Positions 23,401-34,281 of a stretch of DNA of 64,000 nucleotides are shown here, one piece after another. The notes beneath the pieces were generated by a model, which did no database searches, was not told the origin of the DNA, and was given only the letters and a program-made list of their open reading frames with translations. The DNA comes from Lentinula raphanica (lineage: Eukaryota > Basidiomycota > Agaricomycetes > Agaricales > Omphalotaceae). Position 1 is the first letter of the stretch. Every line of letters starts with the position of its first letter. The DNA is taken from NCBI GenBank assembly GCA_027919835.1, contig JANVFP010000030.1, positions 248,001-312,000 of the forward strand, written 5' to 3'. A program made the position numbers and the translations under genes.

Positions 23401-24653
23401 ACAATAACAGACGTAACCAGGGAGGACCATGTTATTGTCCACGAAATAGGTTTGGTCGAGATGGTCGAGATGGTAGGGATGGTAGGGATGGTCGAGATGC
23501 CTTTGGCAATTGTTCCTGTGATCGAAGGTCATCAATAGATGATCGTCAGGACCGGGAGTTTGAAAGGAGACTAAAGGAGATTGAAAGAGATGAATTGAAC
23601 CGGGAATCCAAATTAGATATCAACAAACCTAGTCCGTTCACAGGAGAAGATCGCAATGAATGGCGCGAGTTCAAGGAAAACTGTGAAAATTTCTTTGCTG
23701 CCAAACCTCGAATCTACTCTAATGACATCTCAAAAATTACATTTGCGGCATCCTATATGAAAGGACCTGCAAAGAGATACTACCAGAATCTCATGAGAAG
23801 ACAGCGATCTGGTCACATTGTTACTTCTCTTATCCACTGGGAAAAATTTGCAGTTCTATTTGGACAAATGTTTGGATTACACTACGAGACAATCCAAGCT
23901 CAATCCAAATTGGATAACTGTGTCCAGGCATGGAATGAATCCTTTGGTGATTTTTGGGTCCGATTTGAAGATATTGCCCTCATGACAGAATATGATGATC
24001 GGGCTCTTCGGTGGAGATTACTGAAACAAATTCAGAACCATCTCCGGAATCGCTTGGTTGATCATGGAGAAATACCTGATACACTCTCAGGAGTGGTAGA
24101 TAAACTGATGGTGCTTGATGGAGCAAGACAGGCTTTCAACCAGGTTGGACTTGGTCATAAAGAAAATGACTATACACTGGATTCTACTGCAGAATCAGTA
24201 ATTCCAACTAATTCAGGAAGAAACCAGATAAAGAATGCAGTAGCAATTGCTGATGAAGACAAAAAGGCAAAATCATCATTCACTATTCCAAAGTATAACA
24301 TCCGCACACCACCTGATAATCAAGGATTGATGCAAGTGGCAGAAGATGCACATTTGGAATCTTCCATTGCTGAAGAAGTGTTGGATACAGAGAACATCCA
24401 GGGTGAAGAAAAATCATATCCTAAAGTGACTCAGGAAGAATGGAATCACCGGATGAGAAAAGGTCTCTGTGCTGTTTGTGGCTCTAAAGAACATAAATAT
24501 CGGCAGCATTTCATCCACAAAGAATCTCAGAATGTAGCACTGAGAGGGGCATTCATACAAGAATGTGGTCCATATGTGGAGATTAATGGCTTTTCACAGC
24601 CTATCCATGTTGATGACCCTATTCTCAACCTTTGGGAGCTGGGCAGTCACTGA
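20419..24653 (+). pseudogene. Gag-like polyprotein of the gag-only element, split by a TRIM and one stop
   Basis: Removing the 522-bp TRIM and one CTGGC copy leaves 3708 nt, exactly 1236 codons including the final stop, in one frame from ATG 20419. The N-terminal two thirds (to about 23560) are low-complexity, His/Pro/Ser-rich. Then follow a Gly-Arg-Asp repeat (GRDGRDGRDGRDGRDA, about 23455-23500), a charged helix, and a retrotransposon gag domain (PFTGEDRNEWREFKENC, then YMKGPAKRYYQNL, WVRFEDIALM) at about 23625-24150. A Cys pair with His (CAVCGSKEHKYRQH) near 24470 is zinc-knuckle-like. The frame ends LNLWELGSH-stop just before the purine tract. One internal TGA at 20887-20889 fits CGA-to-TGA. 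No enzymatic domain is present. Confidence 0.85.
22777..23298 (+). mobile_element. TRIM (miniature LTR retrotransposon), 522 bp
   Basis: Two identical-looking 117-bp terminal direct repeats (22777-22893 and 23182-23298) start TGTCAGGAATTGAACC and end GTTCTTCACA. Target duplication CTGGC at 22772-22776 and 23299-23303. A 288-bp non-coding interior ends in a purine run (cgaagggggatgtac) before the right repeat. Size, structure and absence of coding are those of a terminal-repeat retrotransposon in miniature. The first bases TGTCAGGAAT match the host element's LTR start, hinting at related machinery. Confidence 0.9.
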
Positions 24654-24698
24654 AGAAGACAAGACCTCGAGGGCTCGGTCTGGTGGAGGGGGGAATAC

Positions 24699-25422
24699 TG
24701 TCAGGAATCAGACATTTTGCATTGCCTGCCTAAAACCCAGATCCCATTCCACATTTGCCAGCCTAATTTCCCACATTACTACAAAACTCTGGAACATTCA
24801 TTTCAACAACTCAACATTCTGACTCACAGTACATGAGGAAGATCAATATGACTCAGGACAACATGAGGCAGTACAGGAGGTTACATGAGGCAGGCCTTTA
24901 TGACTCATTCTGATTCCTTTCTATTCTTCTCTTTGACTCATACTATCAAGTCAATATGAGTAATACTGACTCAATCTAAGTAACACTGACTCATTCTGAA
25001 TCCTGTAGGACAGTATATAAAGACTCTAGGATACACTTGATACCCTAGACTAGTTATTCTTGTACCCCCACCTACCCACTGTTGATTCAGCATCTTTTGA
25101 CTGCACTTTGTGTTTTTCTTGTCTGACGACCATTCCAGCAAGCCTTTATACTCGATCCATCGACTGACGTCCAATCCAGCTTTGCGATCGCTCTTTGTTC
25201 ATTGTCTGACGTCCATCCCAGCCTTGCAACAACCGTGATTACCTGTCTGACGTAATATTCCAGACAACGTAGCCACACCCTTTTATACTTTGCTGAAGTA
25301 ACATTCCAGCAAAGGTCCGTGTGTTTTTCTAGAAGCCGTTATTGGTGATAACCCCAGGATAATCTACTTCCTGGTGAACCAGCTTTGGGTCCGTGATCGG
25401 CGTTGTTAACCAACTCCTTACA
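24699..25422 (+). repeat. 3' LTR of the gag-only element
   Basis: 724 bp, same as the 5' LTR as far as compared by eye, followed by CCCTG at 25423-25427. Confidence 0.94.
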
Positions 25423-28400
25423 CCCTGAGGATACGAATTGCGAGAAATGTTGAAGTCGGTCCCAAGTCAACAACACGTAAAAACTTGTTAATGGTTCTGA
25501 TGAACCATTCATAGAGAGGGATAGAATTAGTGGAGACCAGACCATCATCAACATGAACTGGGATGATCATCATAAGTGGTTCACCAGAAGACAAGGTCGG
25601 AACAGAGGAGTTGGGAGGATTCGTCCATCGGCCAATGAAAACAGCGTTATCACACTCACAATGCAAAAAACCCATTGTCTCTAGAGTCTGGTAAAGGGTA
25701 GCATACCACGCAGCAGAAGCCTGATATAGACCATAGAGAGCACGACGAAGGCGGTATACCGACTTTGGATTCTCGAGCGGGCGACCAGGAATCTGTTTGA
25801 TATAAACCTCCTCCTCTAATGGTGCATTAAGGAAAGCCTGTTTAACATCAAAAGAGGCCAAGACAATCCGATATGAGACCATCCTGGTAACTGGAGCATG
25901 AACATTTCCATAGTCTTCCGGCCGTTGAGTAAAACCTTGTGCGATGACCCTAGCCTTCTTCGTCCCATCCAACTTAATGTTGTACACCACTTTAAGTCCA
26001 ATTGGAAACCTTCCTTTGGGACATTCCTCTACTTCTTCAAATACCCCCATATCAAACAAGCCCCGGATTTCTTTTTCTTCTGCCCCCAACCAGTCCTGTA
26101 CATCCGAACGGCGAAGCATTGCACGACATGTCAAAGGAGGTTTTCAGAGATCAACAATCTTTGGTTTTGAAGTAGAAGAGGTTGAAGTAGTCGAGAACAG
26201 TGGATTAACCATATTTGGTATTGTCGCATAGCAATACGACTTGTTATCCTCCAGACAGTCCAGAGATTCCTCTGTGAATCGACATGCCAAGGCGCAATTA
26301 GCAATATCAGACTCGATGTCGGGCGAAATCACGGCGACCAAACTTGATTCCTTCATACGTCTCTCATTCAACAGCTCATCTCTCTTCCGAATACCTTCCC
26401 TCCACTCCTTGCCACATTCGGTAAGTTTTGACGCGCATTTAGGACGAGAAGTCTGGGTTGTAGGTAAGTCCACAGAGTCAGAAATGACCGGTTTGCTTGG
26501 AGCGGAAGGAAGAGGTGGAGGATTGAAAGAAGAAGACAATGATTTTTGAGGACGAGGCCCACGTAGCTTCCCAAATTGTCCTTCATTGAAAACAACCTGG
26601 TCTGAAAAATGTTCCTTCCCAAAAATGTCCCTAACTTTCCACCCCACACAGTTTTCCTCATATCCCACAAAGATGCCTTCCAACATTTTGAAACCGAATT
26701 TGATACGTATTTCCTCCGGAACTTGAATCCAGCATTGGCACCCCCATACCCGAAGATGTGATAGTAGAGGGGGAGACTTGTGGACCATCTCATATGGAGT
26801 TTTGTTGTCAGGTAACGTCTTTGTTGGAAGTCGGAAACAAATGTAGATTGCAGTCATCACGGCGTCTTCCCAAAACTGCGTAGGAAGACCCGAGTGCACT
26901 AATAAAGTCATCGCGTCATTCTCAATGATGCGGACCCAGCGCTCAGCCTTCCTGTTTTGTTGATGAGAATACGCGGCAGTCTGTTGGACCAAAATACCCT
27001 TCTCCTCGAAATAAGTTTTTGCCTCTTCACCATGAAACTTCTTCACCCCATCTAGTCGGATGTTCTTCACTCGGAACGGTTTGAGCTTGCTTTCCCAGGT
27101 TGAGATGGTTGATTTTATAATGGCTAGTGCTTGATTTTTCTTCGCAAAACATCCACCAGATAAAGCACTCGTACAATTGTCCAAAATAATGTTGAAATGA
27201 GAACTGCAATGATTCGACAGGGTTCCGATAGGTCCACAGGTGTTGGTGTGTAAGAGTTCGAGTGGTTCTGAAGCGCAATTACCGTGATATGGGTAGGCAA
27301 AATGAGGATGTTTTCCCTTTAGGCAAGAATCACAGACTCCTCGCATCTTCATCCCATTCCAATCCTCTAATCCCACCACTGAATTTCCCGACAAGATAGC
27401 ATTTGTGAGATCAACACCTGGGTGACCCAAACGTTCATGGAACAGAGAGCCATTAGGAATTCGAGGTACAAAAACGGGCATTGCAATGGAAAACGGGGCT
27501 GAGGCACCCCCATTCCCAGGTATAATGAAAGACCCCCGCATGATGCATAGTCGACGCACAATGTCTGCTACGGCATACGACTCATAATCAACGGGGTAAA
27601 CTTCGACATGTGAAGATTTCATTTGGAAGGTAAAACCATTCTCCAGCATAGCTCCCATGGATATTAGGTTCACTGGAGCTTCAGGCGCATGGAGACAGTC
27701 GACGAGTTCAATAACCAGGAAACCTGACAATGTTTCGAAAGGAGTCCTGAAATAGCAATTTCCAGAAGCCCTCGTTGATAGAGTTCCAGCATTCGCAGTT
27801 TGAACATCTATTCCCCCACCCGTGTCATACGTGAAAAACAGAGATTTGTCTCGCACAATATGATTCGTACAAGCGGAATCGAGCAACGTCTTTCGCTCGT
27901 TGATAACTGCTGAATAGACTGCTGTGTCTGAATCACGGAGATCCTCCAGTGGAGATTGAGTAGAATCGGCAGGAGACAAAAGGGCCACAAAAGGTTTCAG
28001 TTTCTGAACCGGATAAGCTGAACGGACGATAGTATTAGACGACAAAACCAAAGATACGCTAGGTACATCGGTAGTCACATTGTCCGGAGGTACAGGATTA
28101 TTGTCCAAGACGAAAGCCTTAGACTTGTCCGATTTGTTCTGATTCTGATTCTGCTGATGTTTGTTCTTCTGGTGCTGATTCTGATGCTGATTATGTTGTT
28201 GATTGGATTCAGTAGGTGCCTTCTCATTCGCATTCGGACCATTCCCTTGGTTCTTGGGAAAATGTTTCCCTCCACCCCCATTCTCTGCCAAGTCTACAAT
28301 ATCGATATTCCTCGTACTCTCCAACTGCACCGCGAATCTATCAAAAAGATCCCAATCTGCAACTACACCGGCTCGGTTAAACTTGTTCTCCAGGCTCTGA

Positions 28401-29046
28401 TGTAGAATGGAGTATCAAATCCCAGACGGAAACTTTGCCAGATACTTTGCAATCAACGTCTCCCAGGGGATATCGTAGCCGAAGTTTTGAAGAGTCGTCA
28501 GAGAAGACGTCCATTTAAGATTAAACTTCTCGATATCCATGCTATGGATCTGAAAATTGAGAAGTTCATCCTGAAGACGCAGACATGCCTTCCGATCTGG
28601 TGCAGCCTGGTACGCCGCCTTCAAACGATTATAGATATTCCGGGCGTTTCGTTGTTCTCCGAGTGCGTTAAAGTTTGGAGGTAGATGACCACGAGCTTTG
28701 TCTGACAATCGAGCGACAAGGATAGAGGCAACCCATCCATCGTCCTTATCCCATTTCATCTGGCATTCCAATTCCTGCATAGTAGGAGGATCCAAAACCG
28801 TAGGCCAATACACTGGAGTGTTCCATTTCGTACGAGGAACACCAACCGGTGGCTCTTCACAAATATGACCAATGATGAAGGCATCAGACACAGCCTGAAA
28901 AACTGCTTCATTCCACTTCGTCCAAGACCGACCATCCCATAAACATTCCGTATCTTTCACTGAGGCCAGAAAAGATGAATGTATGGATGAATATTCAATC
29001 TTTATTTTCGAAGTCTCCGGCCGACCTGGTGGAACAAGTACGGGTT
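25423..29046 (-). pseudogene. Copia copy 2 gag, protease, integrase and first part of RT
   Basis: Read from high to low coordinates. Gag (29046-28230) with LWDGRSWTKWNEAVFQAV and an Asn/Gln/His-rich linker. Protease LLDSACTNHIV (about 27900). Integrase zinc region HERLGHPGVD...CDSCLKGK (about 27430-27310) and core. RT (RFPIGLKVVYNIKLDGTKKAR, KQAFLNAPL, RALYGLYQASAAWY, IPVHVDDGLVS) to about 25424, where the nested LTR element cuts it. Two in-frame TGA codons (28415-28417 and 26144-26146) both fit CGA-to-TGA. The first integrase catalytic Asp, expected in HTDTCGP, reads Asn (HTNTCGP, about 27242). The start of gag is missing. Inactive copy. Confidence 0.88.
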
Positions 29047-29161
29047 CACCTGTAGCTGTAGGTTTTATGCATAATGAGTGGGCAACTGCCTGAGCCCTGT
29101 TTTGCATTACTAAGGGCACTTGCCCACTCAGCCAATAAATGAATATTTAAACTGGGATTAA

Positions 29162-29234
29162 GCACTGAATCAGGCCCCTCCCGTTGGGGTTAGCTATGCT
29201 AACCCCAACATTAGGGAGGGGTCTGATTCAGTGC
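29162..29234. repeat. Perfect-stem hairpin inside E1
   Basis: About 33 bases on each side pair around TAT: gcactgaatcaggcccctcc with its complement, then the ttggggttagc/gctaaccccaa stem. The same hairpin is at 41033-41105 in copy 2. The two arms differ only by a 2-3 base bulge. Confidence 0.8.
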
Positions 29235-29245
29235 CAAACATAATA

Positions 29246-29340
29246 AGGGTTAGGGGGTTAGGGGTTGGGTTAGGTTAGGGTTAGGGGTTTGGTTAGGGGT
29301 TAGGGTGGTTAAGGGTTGGGTTAGGGGTTAGGGGTTGAGG
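29246..29340 (+). repeat. Telomere-like (TTAGGG-type) interstitial tract
   Basis: About 95 bp of degenerate ttaggg/ttagggg/gggttt units. TTAGGG is the telomere repeat of most filamentous fungi. A closely similar tract is at 41121-41217 inside E1 copy 2, so it is part of the mobile element and not a chromosome end. Confidence 0.8.
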
Positions 29341-29516
29341 ATATATTGATAGACCTTAAAAAAAAACCCCCTATAGGGAGTGTCAGTTTTTTCCAAAAAT
29401 GGATATTTCAAAAGATACAATTAATTCTTTTTTTCAAAAATATTGAAAAATGTTTTTGCCTATATGTTATGCATAACATGTTGCCCAAGTTGTTATGCAT
29501 TACATCCACTGCTATA

Positions 29517-29781
29517 CTGTACCTCTCTGTAGGGAGGCAACCGTCACGTGACCCGTCACGGAACTTTTTTGGCAACCAGGCCAAATTTTGCCGTGACAGG
29601 GGCTAAATTTGGCAACCCATCGGCAAATTTTGGCAAAATTTCGAGTGCTTTCGAAAAATTTTGGACCTGTCACAGTCCACAACTGGCAACTGGCCCGAAA
29701 TTTGCCGTGATGTCACGGTATTCTGGCGACGCAACAAGGCCTCCGTGACCGTGACCGTTGCCTCCCTACAGAGAGGTACAG
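29517..29781. mobile_element. TA-flanked MITE (Tc1/mariner type), 265 bp
   Basis: Terminal inverted repeats of about 32 bp: CTGTACCTCTCTGTAGGGAG and its complement at the right, flanked by TA on both sides (29515-29516, 29782-29783). The empty site is present in E1 copy 2 at about 41574 (cactgctatagtgagata). The interior is rich in 'ggcaa' and 'ccgtgac' motifs and has no ORF. Confidence 0.88.
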
Positions 29782-29893
29782 TAGTGAGATATAGTGAGGC
29801 TTACTGAGGGGTAGGCAACTGCCCCTTGGTAATGCAAAACAGGCCTCAGGCAGTTGCCCACTTGTTATGCATAAAAGTTACAGCCTCAGCTGA

Positions 29894-32605
29894 AATATTT
29901 AGGGATGGTATAGAGTCTATTGCAGGCCCAGGCACATCAAAATTACCAAAAAAAGGTAAAAATTGATCATGATCTCATCTTGTAGCAAAAAATCTGAAAA
30001 AAATCCTAAAAATAGTCAAAAAATTCAGGGGTGCCTTGTTGGCCCTGAAAATGCAAAATAAAAAAAAATACGCGACAAGTGTAAAAATTTTCATCACTCC
30101 AAATCATTCCAAATCCACTATACAGTCAGTATATATGTTGTATATGCTATATTTAGCATCCTAGTACCTTTATTGGGCTAAAAATAGAACTTGATCTCAT
30201 CTGATAGCAAAAAATCTGAAAAAATCATAAAAAATACTCAAAAAATTCAGGGGTGCCTCATTGGCTCTGAAAATGCAAAATAAAAAAAATTACACGACAC
30301 AATTGAAAAACAACATCACTCCAAATCATACCAAATCTACTACACAGTTAGTATATATCATGTATATGCCATTTATAGCACCCCTAGTACCCTCAATCAC
30401 TTATATCACTCAAGAATCATACCAAACTGAATAATATGGGGAGTAAATATATTGTACATGATATTTTTAGCACACCTAGTACCCTTGATAACTTAGAACA
30501 ATTTATATTACTCAATATGTCCAGTACACTTAGCACTTATCACACCTAACACACTAAAACTCATAACAGTACTTATATGTATTATACTTAACATAGTTGA
30601 CAATGAAAATACTTAAAACAGTGTTATCAGTCACTATACTTAACACACTTAACAGTCAAAAAGTCGGAACAATTGTTATACTATAACACACTCATAACAA
30701 CGAGTTTTGGGCGCTTATGGGCGCTTATTTGGTGTTTTTGAGTCGAAATTCATTAATAGCACACTCAATAATTTTTGTCTGGGCTCTATACTGTGTCAGG
30801 ATGTTGTCTATATTATATTATTCTAGATACAATTCAGAGAACTCGAAAATTCAACCTGTGGGGCTGGCTATATTGTGATCTTTTGAAATATAACAGTGTT
30901 TTATGTAAATGTCAATGCATACACCCATGTTGTGAAGTCAAACTGCTACTGGGTCATGAGAAGAGTCATCCTACAACCTATTCTATGCTATCTCTATGTG
31001 ATACAGCCAAGAGATCTGTAATGGGGGTCATTGAATATGACATCTATTGTTACATGTAAGTGTAGACATCTATAGTGTACATGAAACATGTACATGTATA
31101 TCACAGAGTCCAATAGTCATAGTGAGTATCTGAACCATGTCCAGACACTTCTAGTAGACTGTAGGAGTGATTCCCTCATCAACCACCATCAGCATACTTG
31201 CATTCAAACATGGACATATGCATTGACATTTACATAAAACACTGTTATATCACAAAAGATCACAATATAGCCAGTCCCACAGGCTGTAATCTTGAGCTCT
31301 CCGAGCTGTATCAAGTGTATTATGATATAAACAACATCCTTACACAATATAGAGCCCACAAAAAAATTATTGAGTGTGCTATTAATGAATTTCGACTCAA
31401 AAACACCAAATAAGCGCCCATAAGCGCCCAAAACTCGTTGTTATGAGTGTGTTATAGTATAACAATTGTTCCGACTTTTTGACTGTTAAGTGTGTTAAGT
31501 ATAGTGACTGATAACACTGTTTTAAGTATTCTCATTGTCAACTATGTTAAGTATAATACATATAAGTACTGTTATGAGTTTTAGTGTGTTAGGTGTGATA
31601 AGTGCTAAGTGCCATACTGGACATATTGAGTAATATAAATTGTTCTAAGTTATCAAGGGTACTAGGTGTGCTAAAAATATCATGTACAATATATTTACTC
31701 CCCATATTATTCAGTTTGGTATGATTCTTGAGTGATATAAGTGATTGAGGGTACTAGGGGTGCTATAAATGGCATATACATGATATATACTAACTGTGTA
31801 GTAGATTTGGTATGATTTGGAGTGATGTTGTTTTTCAATTGTGTCGTGTAATTTTTTTTATTTTGCATTTTCAGAGCCAATGAGGCACCCCTGAATTTTT
31901 TGAGTATTTTTTATGATTTTTTCAGATTTTTTGCTATCAGATGAGATCAAGTTCTATTTTTAGCCCAATAAAGGTACTAGGATGCTAAATATAGCATATA
32001 CAACATATATACTGACTGTATAGTGGATTTGGAATGATTTGGAGTGATGAAAATTTTTACACTTGTCGCGTATTTTTTTTTATTTTGCATTTTCAGGGCC
32101 AACAAGGCACCCCTGAATTTTTTGACTATTTTTAGGATTTTTTTCAGATTTTTTGCTACAAGATGAGATCATGATCAATTTTTACCTTTTTTGGTAATTT
32201 TGATGTGCCTGGGCCTGCAATAGACTCTATACCATCCCTAAATATTTTTTGCATTTTTAATGATTTTTTGGGCTATTTTTAGTACCTACATTGGCCCTAC
32301 ATCATTTTTTATCATATGAGGTCATTTGCTTACATATCCTGATCTGACCTAATCAGGCCATTTTAGGTTTTTTATGAATTTTTATGAATTTTCGAGTTTT
32401 TTTGAAAATATACTGCTTATTTAATATCTGGATGATTATAAATTACCCAAAACAGTAAATATAAGCCATATGTGACAGGTGGTGACAGGCATGACCACCC
32501 CCCGGGGCCATTTCCGGGACCCCCTCCGGGTTATCACAACTATTTGCAATAGGTACCCGATAACTTATCAGTCTTTTTTACAAAAGCTTTACTGTATCCT
32601 GTGTC
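29894..32605. repeat. Giant palindromic element E2, copy 1
   Basis: Long inverted arms of about 1.1 kb (about 29905-31010 and 31130-32240) fold around a centre near 31070. Arm landmarks: 'gggcgcttatgggcgcttat' at 30710 and its complement at 31412. The right side has about 365 bp more (32240-32605) ending 'ttactgtatcctgtgtc'. Short open frames inside are mirror images of each other and show no domain. Non-coding fold-back type element. Confidence 0.8.
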
Positions 32606-33015
32606 AACTTCGGGTAGTCACTGCAAGCCATCGTTTGGACCTCGTACTCGCTAGCTATGGCAGCAGTGTCGACCTTGGGTCGTCCAATACCAGCCATAAC
32701 GTTGAGCAGAATCAGATGATCTTCGATGGTAAGATCGCACATTGCCGGGTCACTAGGTGGTTCCCAACCAGCGAGAGGATGAGCGTGGGTGAGGGAACAC
32801 ATGGTTGGTGCAGGTGAGGGTTTCATCAACCTTGGGCGCAATAGTGCTGAACGGTTTCGCGAGGATGGAGTAGGTGAAGAGGGAGGAGGTGAGGAAGTGG
32901 GTGTGCCAGTCTGATTATTGTCGATGAACTCCGGTGACCGCAGAAGGTCAGTCCTTGCCTGTTTGCTCAATTTTGTCAACCTTCGGTGCAAAGGAGTTGG
33001 CGTAGGAGCAGCCTT
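32606..33015 (-). pseudogene. Fragment of an unknown Pro/Ser-rich gene
   Basis: An open frame runs through KAAPTPTPLHRRLTKLSKQA, TPTSSPPPSSPTPSSRNRSA, SLTHAHPLAGWEPP and ends against E2 at ...MACSDYPKL. Across the CATCAG element to its right (33016-34281, TT duplication) the frame continues into ...YPALGT-KAAPTP, so that element split the gene. E2 removed the downstream part. No domain recognised; the C-terminal half (DLTIEDHLILLNVMAGIG) looks helical. Confidence 0.45.
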
Positions 33016-34281
33016 CATCAGGAAAAATGTACTGAGCCCTCAGCCACTCAAAGCTGCTCTCAGGCCCCCTAGAGCCTTTCAAGGCTTTGGAGCCCCCAAA
33101 GCCTGCAGAGATACCCCCCAAATCCTAGGCACTCTCAGCCACCTGAAAGTCTTGAGATATTCTTTGGGGTGCTTTGAGGTGCTTTGAAGTGCTTTGAGGG
33201 TCTTTGAGGATCTTTAAGTGTCTTTGAGTGTCTTTGAGGATCTTTGAGATGCTTTGGGATGCTTTCAAAAGCAAATAATATGAATAAAAATCAATTGATT
33301 CCTCTTATTTCTATTTTACATTACATCTATTTTATTTTATTTTATATTCTAGTATTATGTAATTTCTAATTATTATATTATATAAGACTTATATAATTAC
33401 AAGAATTTGTAATGTACTATCTAAATTATCAAATTATATAGGGAATCTACATCAGGAACAATCTATCTAGGCCCAGGTTGCCTGGAGACACCCCCAAAAT
33501 TCCAGGCAGTTTCAAGTTCTTGAAATGATTTTAAATTAACCTTATGTCTTCAGGCTTACCTGAGTTGCTTTGGAAATCTTTGGAAATCTTTGAGAATCTC
33601 TGGGAAGCCTGAGAAGCCTGGGCTTTTGGGGGGTGTCTCTAGGCTCTTTGGGCTGAAAGTATTTTTCCTGATGTAATCTATAAATGTCATATATGAAGTC
33701 CTTCATTGAGATATGATAACATATATAACATGTAGATATGTAGTTAATATAGCTATATATGTGTTTTGACCAGGTGACAAACTTTTTGATTGTACATGGT
33801 TCACGGTGGCAGGCCAAATATGCCATTGAAATAAGATCTTGTCAAAGTTGTCAATTGGAGTTGTTAATGCATGTATCTTCTAGATTAAGAAAGTTCTGCA
33901 ATGCACTTATCTAATTCCCTATTTGAATGATGTTTTTTTCATTGAATTTGATATTAAAGAGTTGCTACAAAGCTTTGCAAAGACTCTCAAAGACTCTCAA
34001 AGATCCTCAAAGATCCTCAAAGATCCTCAAAGCACTTCAAAGCACCACAAAGCAGTTTAGTGACCTGGGTAACCTAGGCAGCCAAGGCCATTGAGGCACT
34101 TTCAGAGTCTCTAGGAATTAGCCATTTCTTGAAGTGCTCTCAGATTAAAGTATATTTCTTTGAGGTTGCCTAAGAAATGCCCATTTTCCTCAGTGCTTTC
34201 TAGCTCTTCCAAGCATGTAGGCCCTCTAGAGAGCCTCAAAGATACTCACAGTTGCCTAGGCCTAGAGTGTTTTTCCTGATG
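33016..34281. mobile_element. CATCAG-family large element (copy e, 1266 bp, contains copy f)
   Basis: Left end CATCAGGAAAAATGTACTG, right end AGTGTTTTTCCTGATG, flanked by TT (33014-33015, 34282-34283). Left array of about 10-bp units (gtgctttgag, 33165-33260) and right array in reverse (caaagatcct / caaagcactt, 33985-34060). The core shares 'ctttttgattgtaca' and a '(g/a)gtggcagg' block with copy d. It carries a nested 224-bp relative. Confidence 0.82.
33450..33673. mobile_element. CATCAG-family small element (copy f, 224 bp) nested in copy e
   Basis: Left end CATCAGGAACAATCTATC, right end GTATTTTTCCTGATG, flanked by TA (33448-33449, 33674-33675). Nearly identical to copies g and h. Inner inverted blocks 'ctggagacacccccaaaa' and 'ttttggggggtgtctct'. 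Confidence 0.9.

Larger units (their letters stand above)
19666..25422 (+). mobile_element. Gag-only LTR retrotransposon inserted in Copia copy 2
   Basis: LTRs of 724 bp each (19666-20389 and 24699-25422), TG...CA ends, 5-bp duplication CCCTG. By eye the LTRs are identical or nearly so, meaning very recent insertion. The interior carries one long gag-like frame and no protease, RT, RNase H or integrase. A purine tract 'ggtggaggggggaa' precedes the 3' LTR. It must be mobilised by another element's enzymes. A TRIM is nested at 22777-23298. Confidence 0.92.
18500..29046 (-). mobile_element. Copia LTR retrotransposon, copy 2 (5' truncated, hosts a nested element)
   Basis: Minus-strand Copia element from gag (about 29046) to RNase H (18780) and a partial 3' LTR. 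It is split by a 5757-bp LTR element at 19666-25422 with target duplication CCCTG (19661-19665 and 25423-25427). The 5' LTR and the start of gag are missing because a composite repeat begins at 29047. Sequence clearly differs from Copia copy 1, so it is another lineage. Confidence 0.88.
29047..29893. mobile_element. Inverted-repeat element E1, copy 1 (with telomere-like tract)
   Basis: Terminal inverted repeats of about 62 bp: left from CACCTGTAGCTGTAGGTTTT through 'atgcataatgagtgggcaac' to 'actaaggg'; right the complement, ending 'gcataaaagttacagcc' (about 29821-29884), roughly 88% alike. The interior holds a 73-bp hairpin, a TTAGGG-like tract and a 265-bp TA-flanked MITE. It is non-coding and directly adjoins the palindrome at 29894. 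It truncates Copia copy 2 on its left. Confidence 0.7.

Noticed and set aside
29246..29340. A chromosome end or ancient telomere fusion
   Set aside because: The same tract occurs at the same place in another copy of the element, and both sides continue with element sequence.
30775..31431. Open frames of 71-94 codons at the palindrome centre, repeated at 42841-43497
   Set aside because: Identical only because the element is duplicated; the frames on opposite strands mirror each other, and there is no domain or start context.
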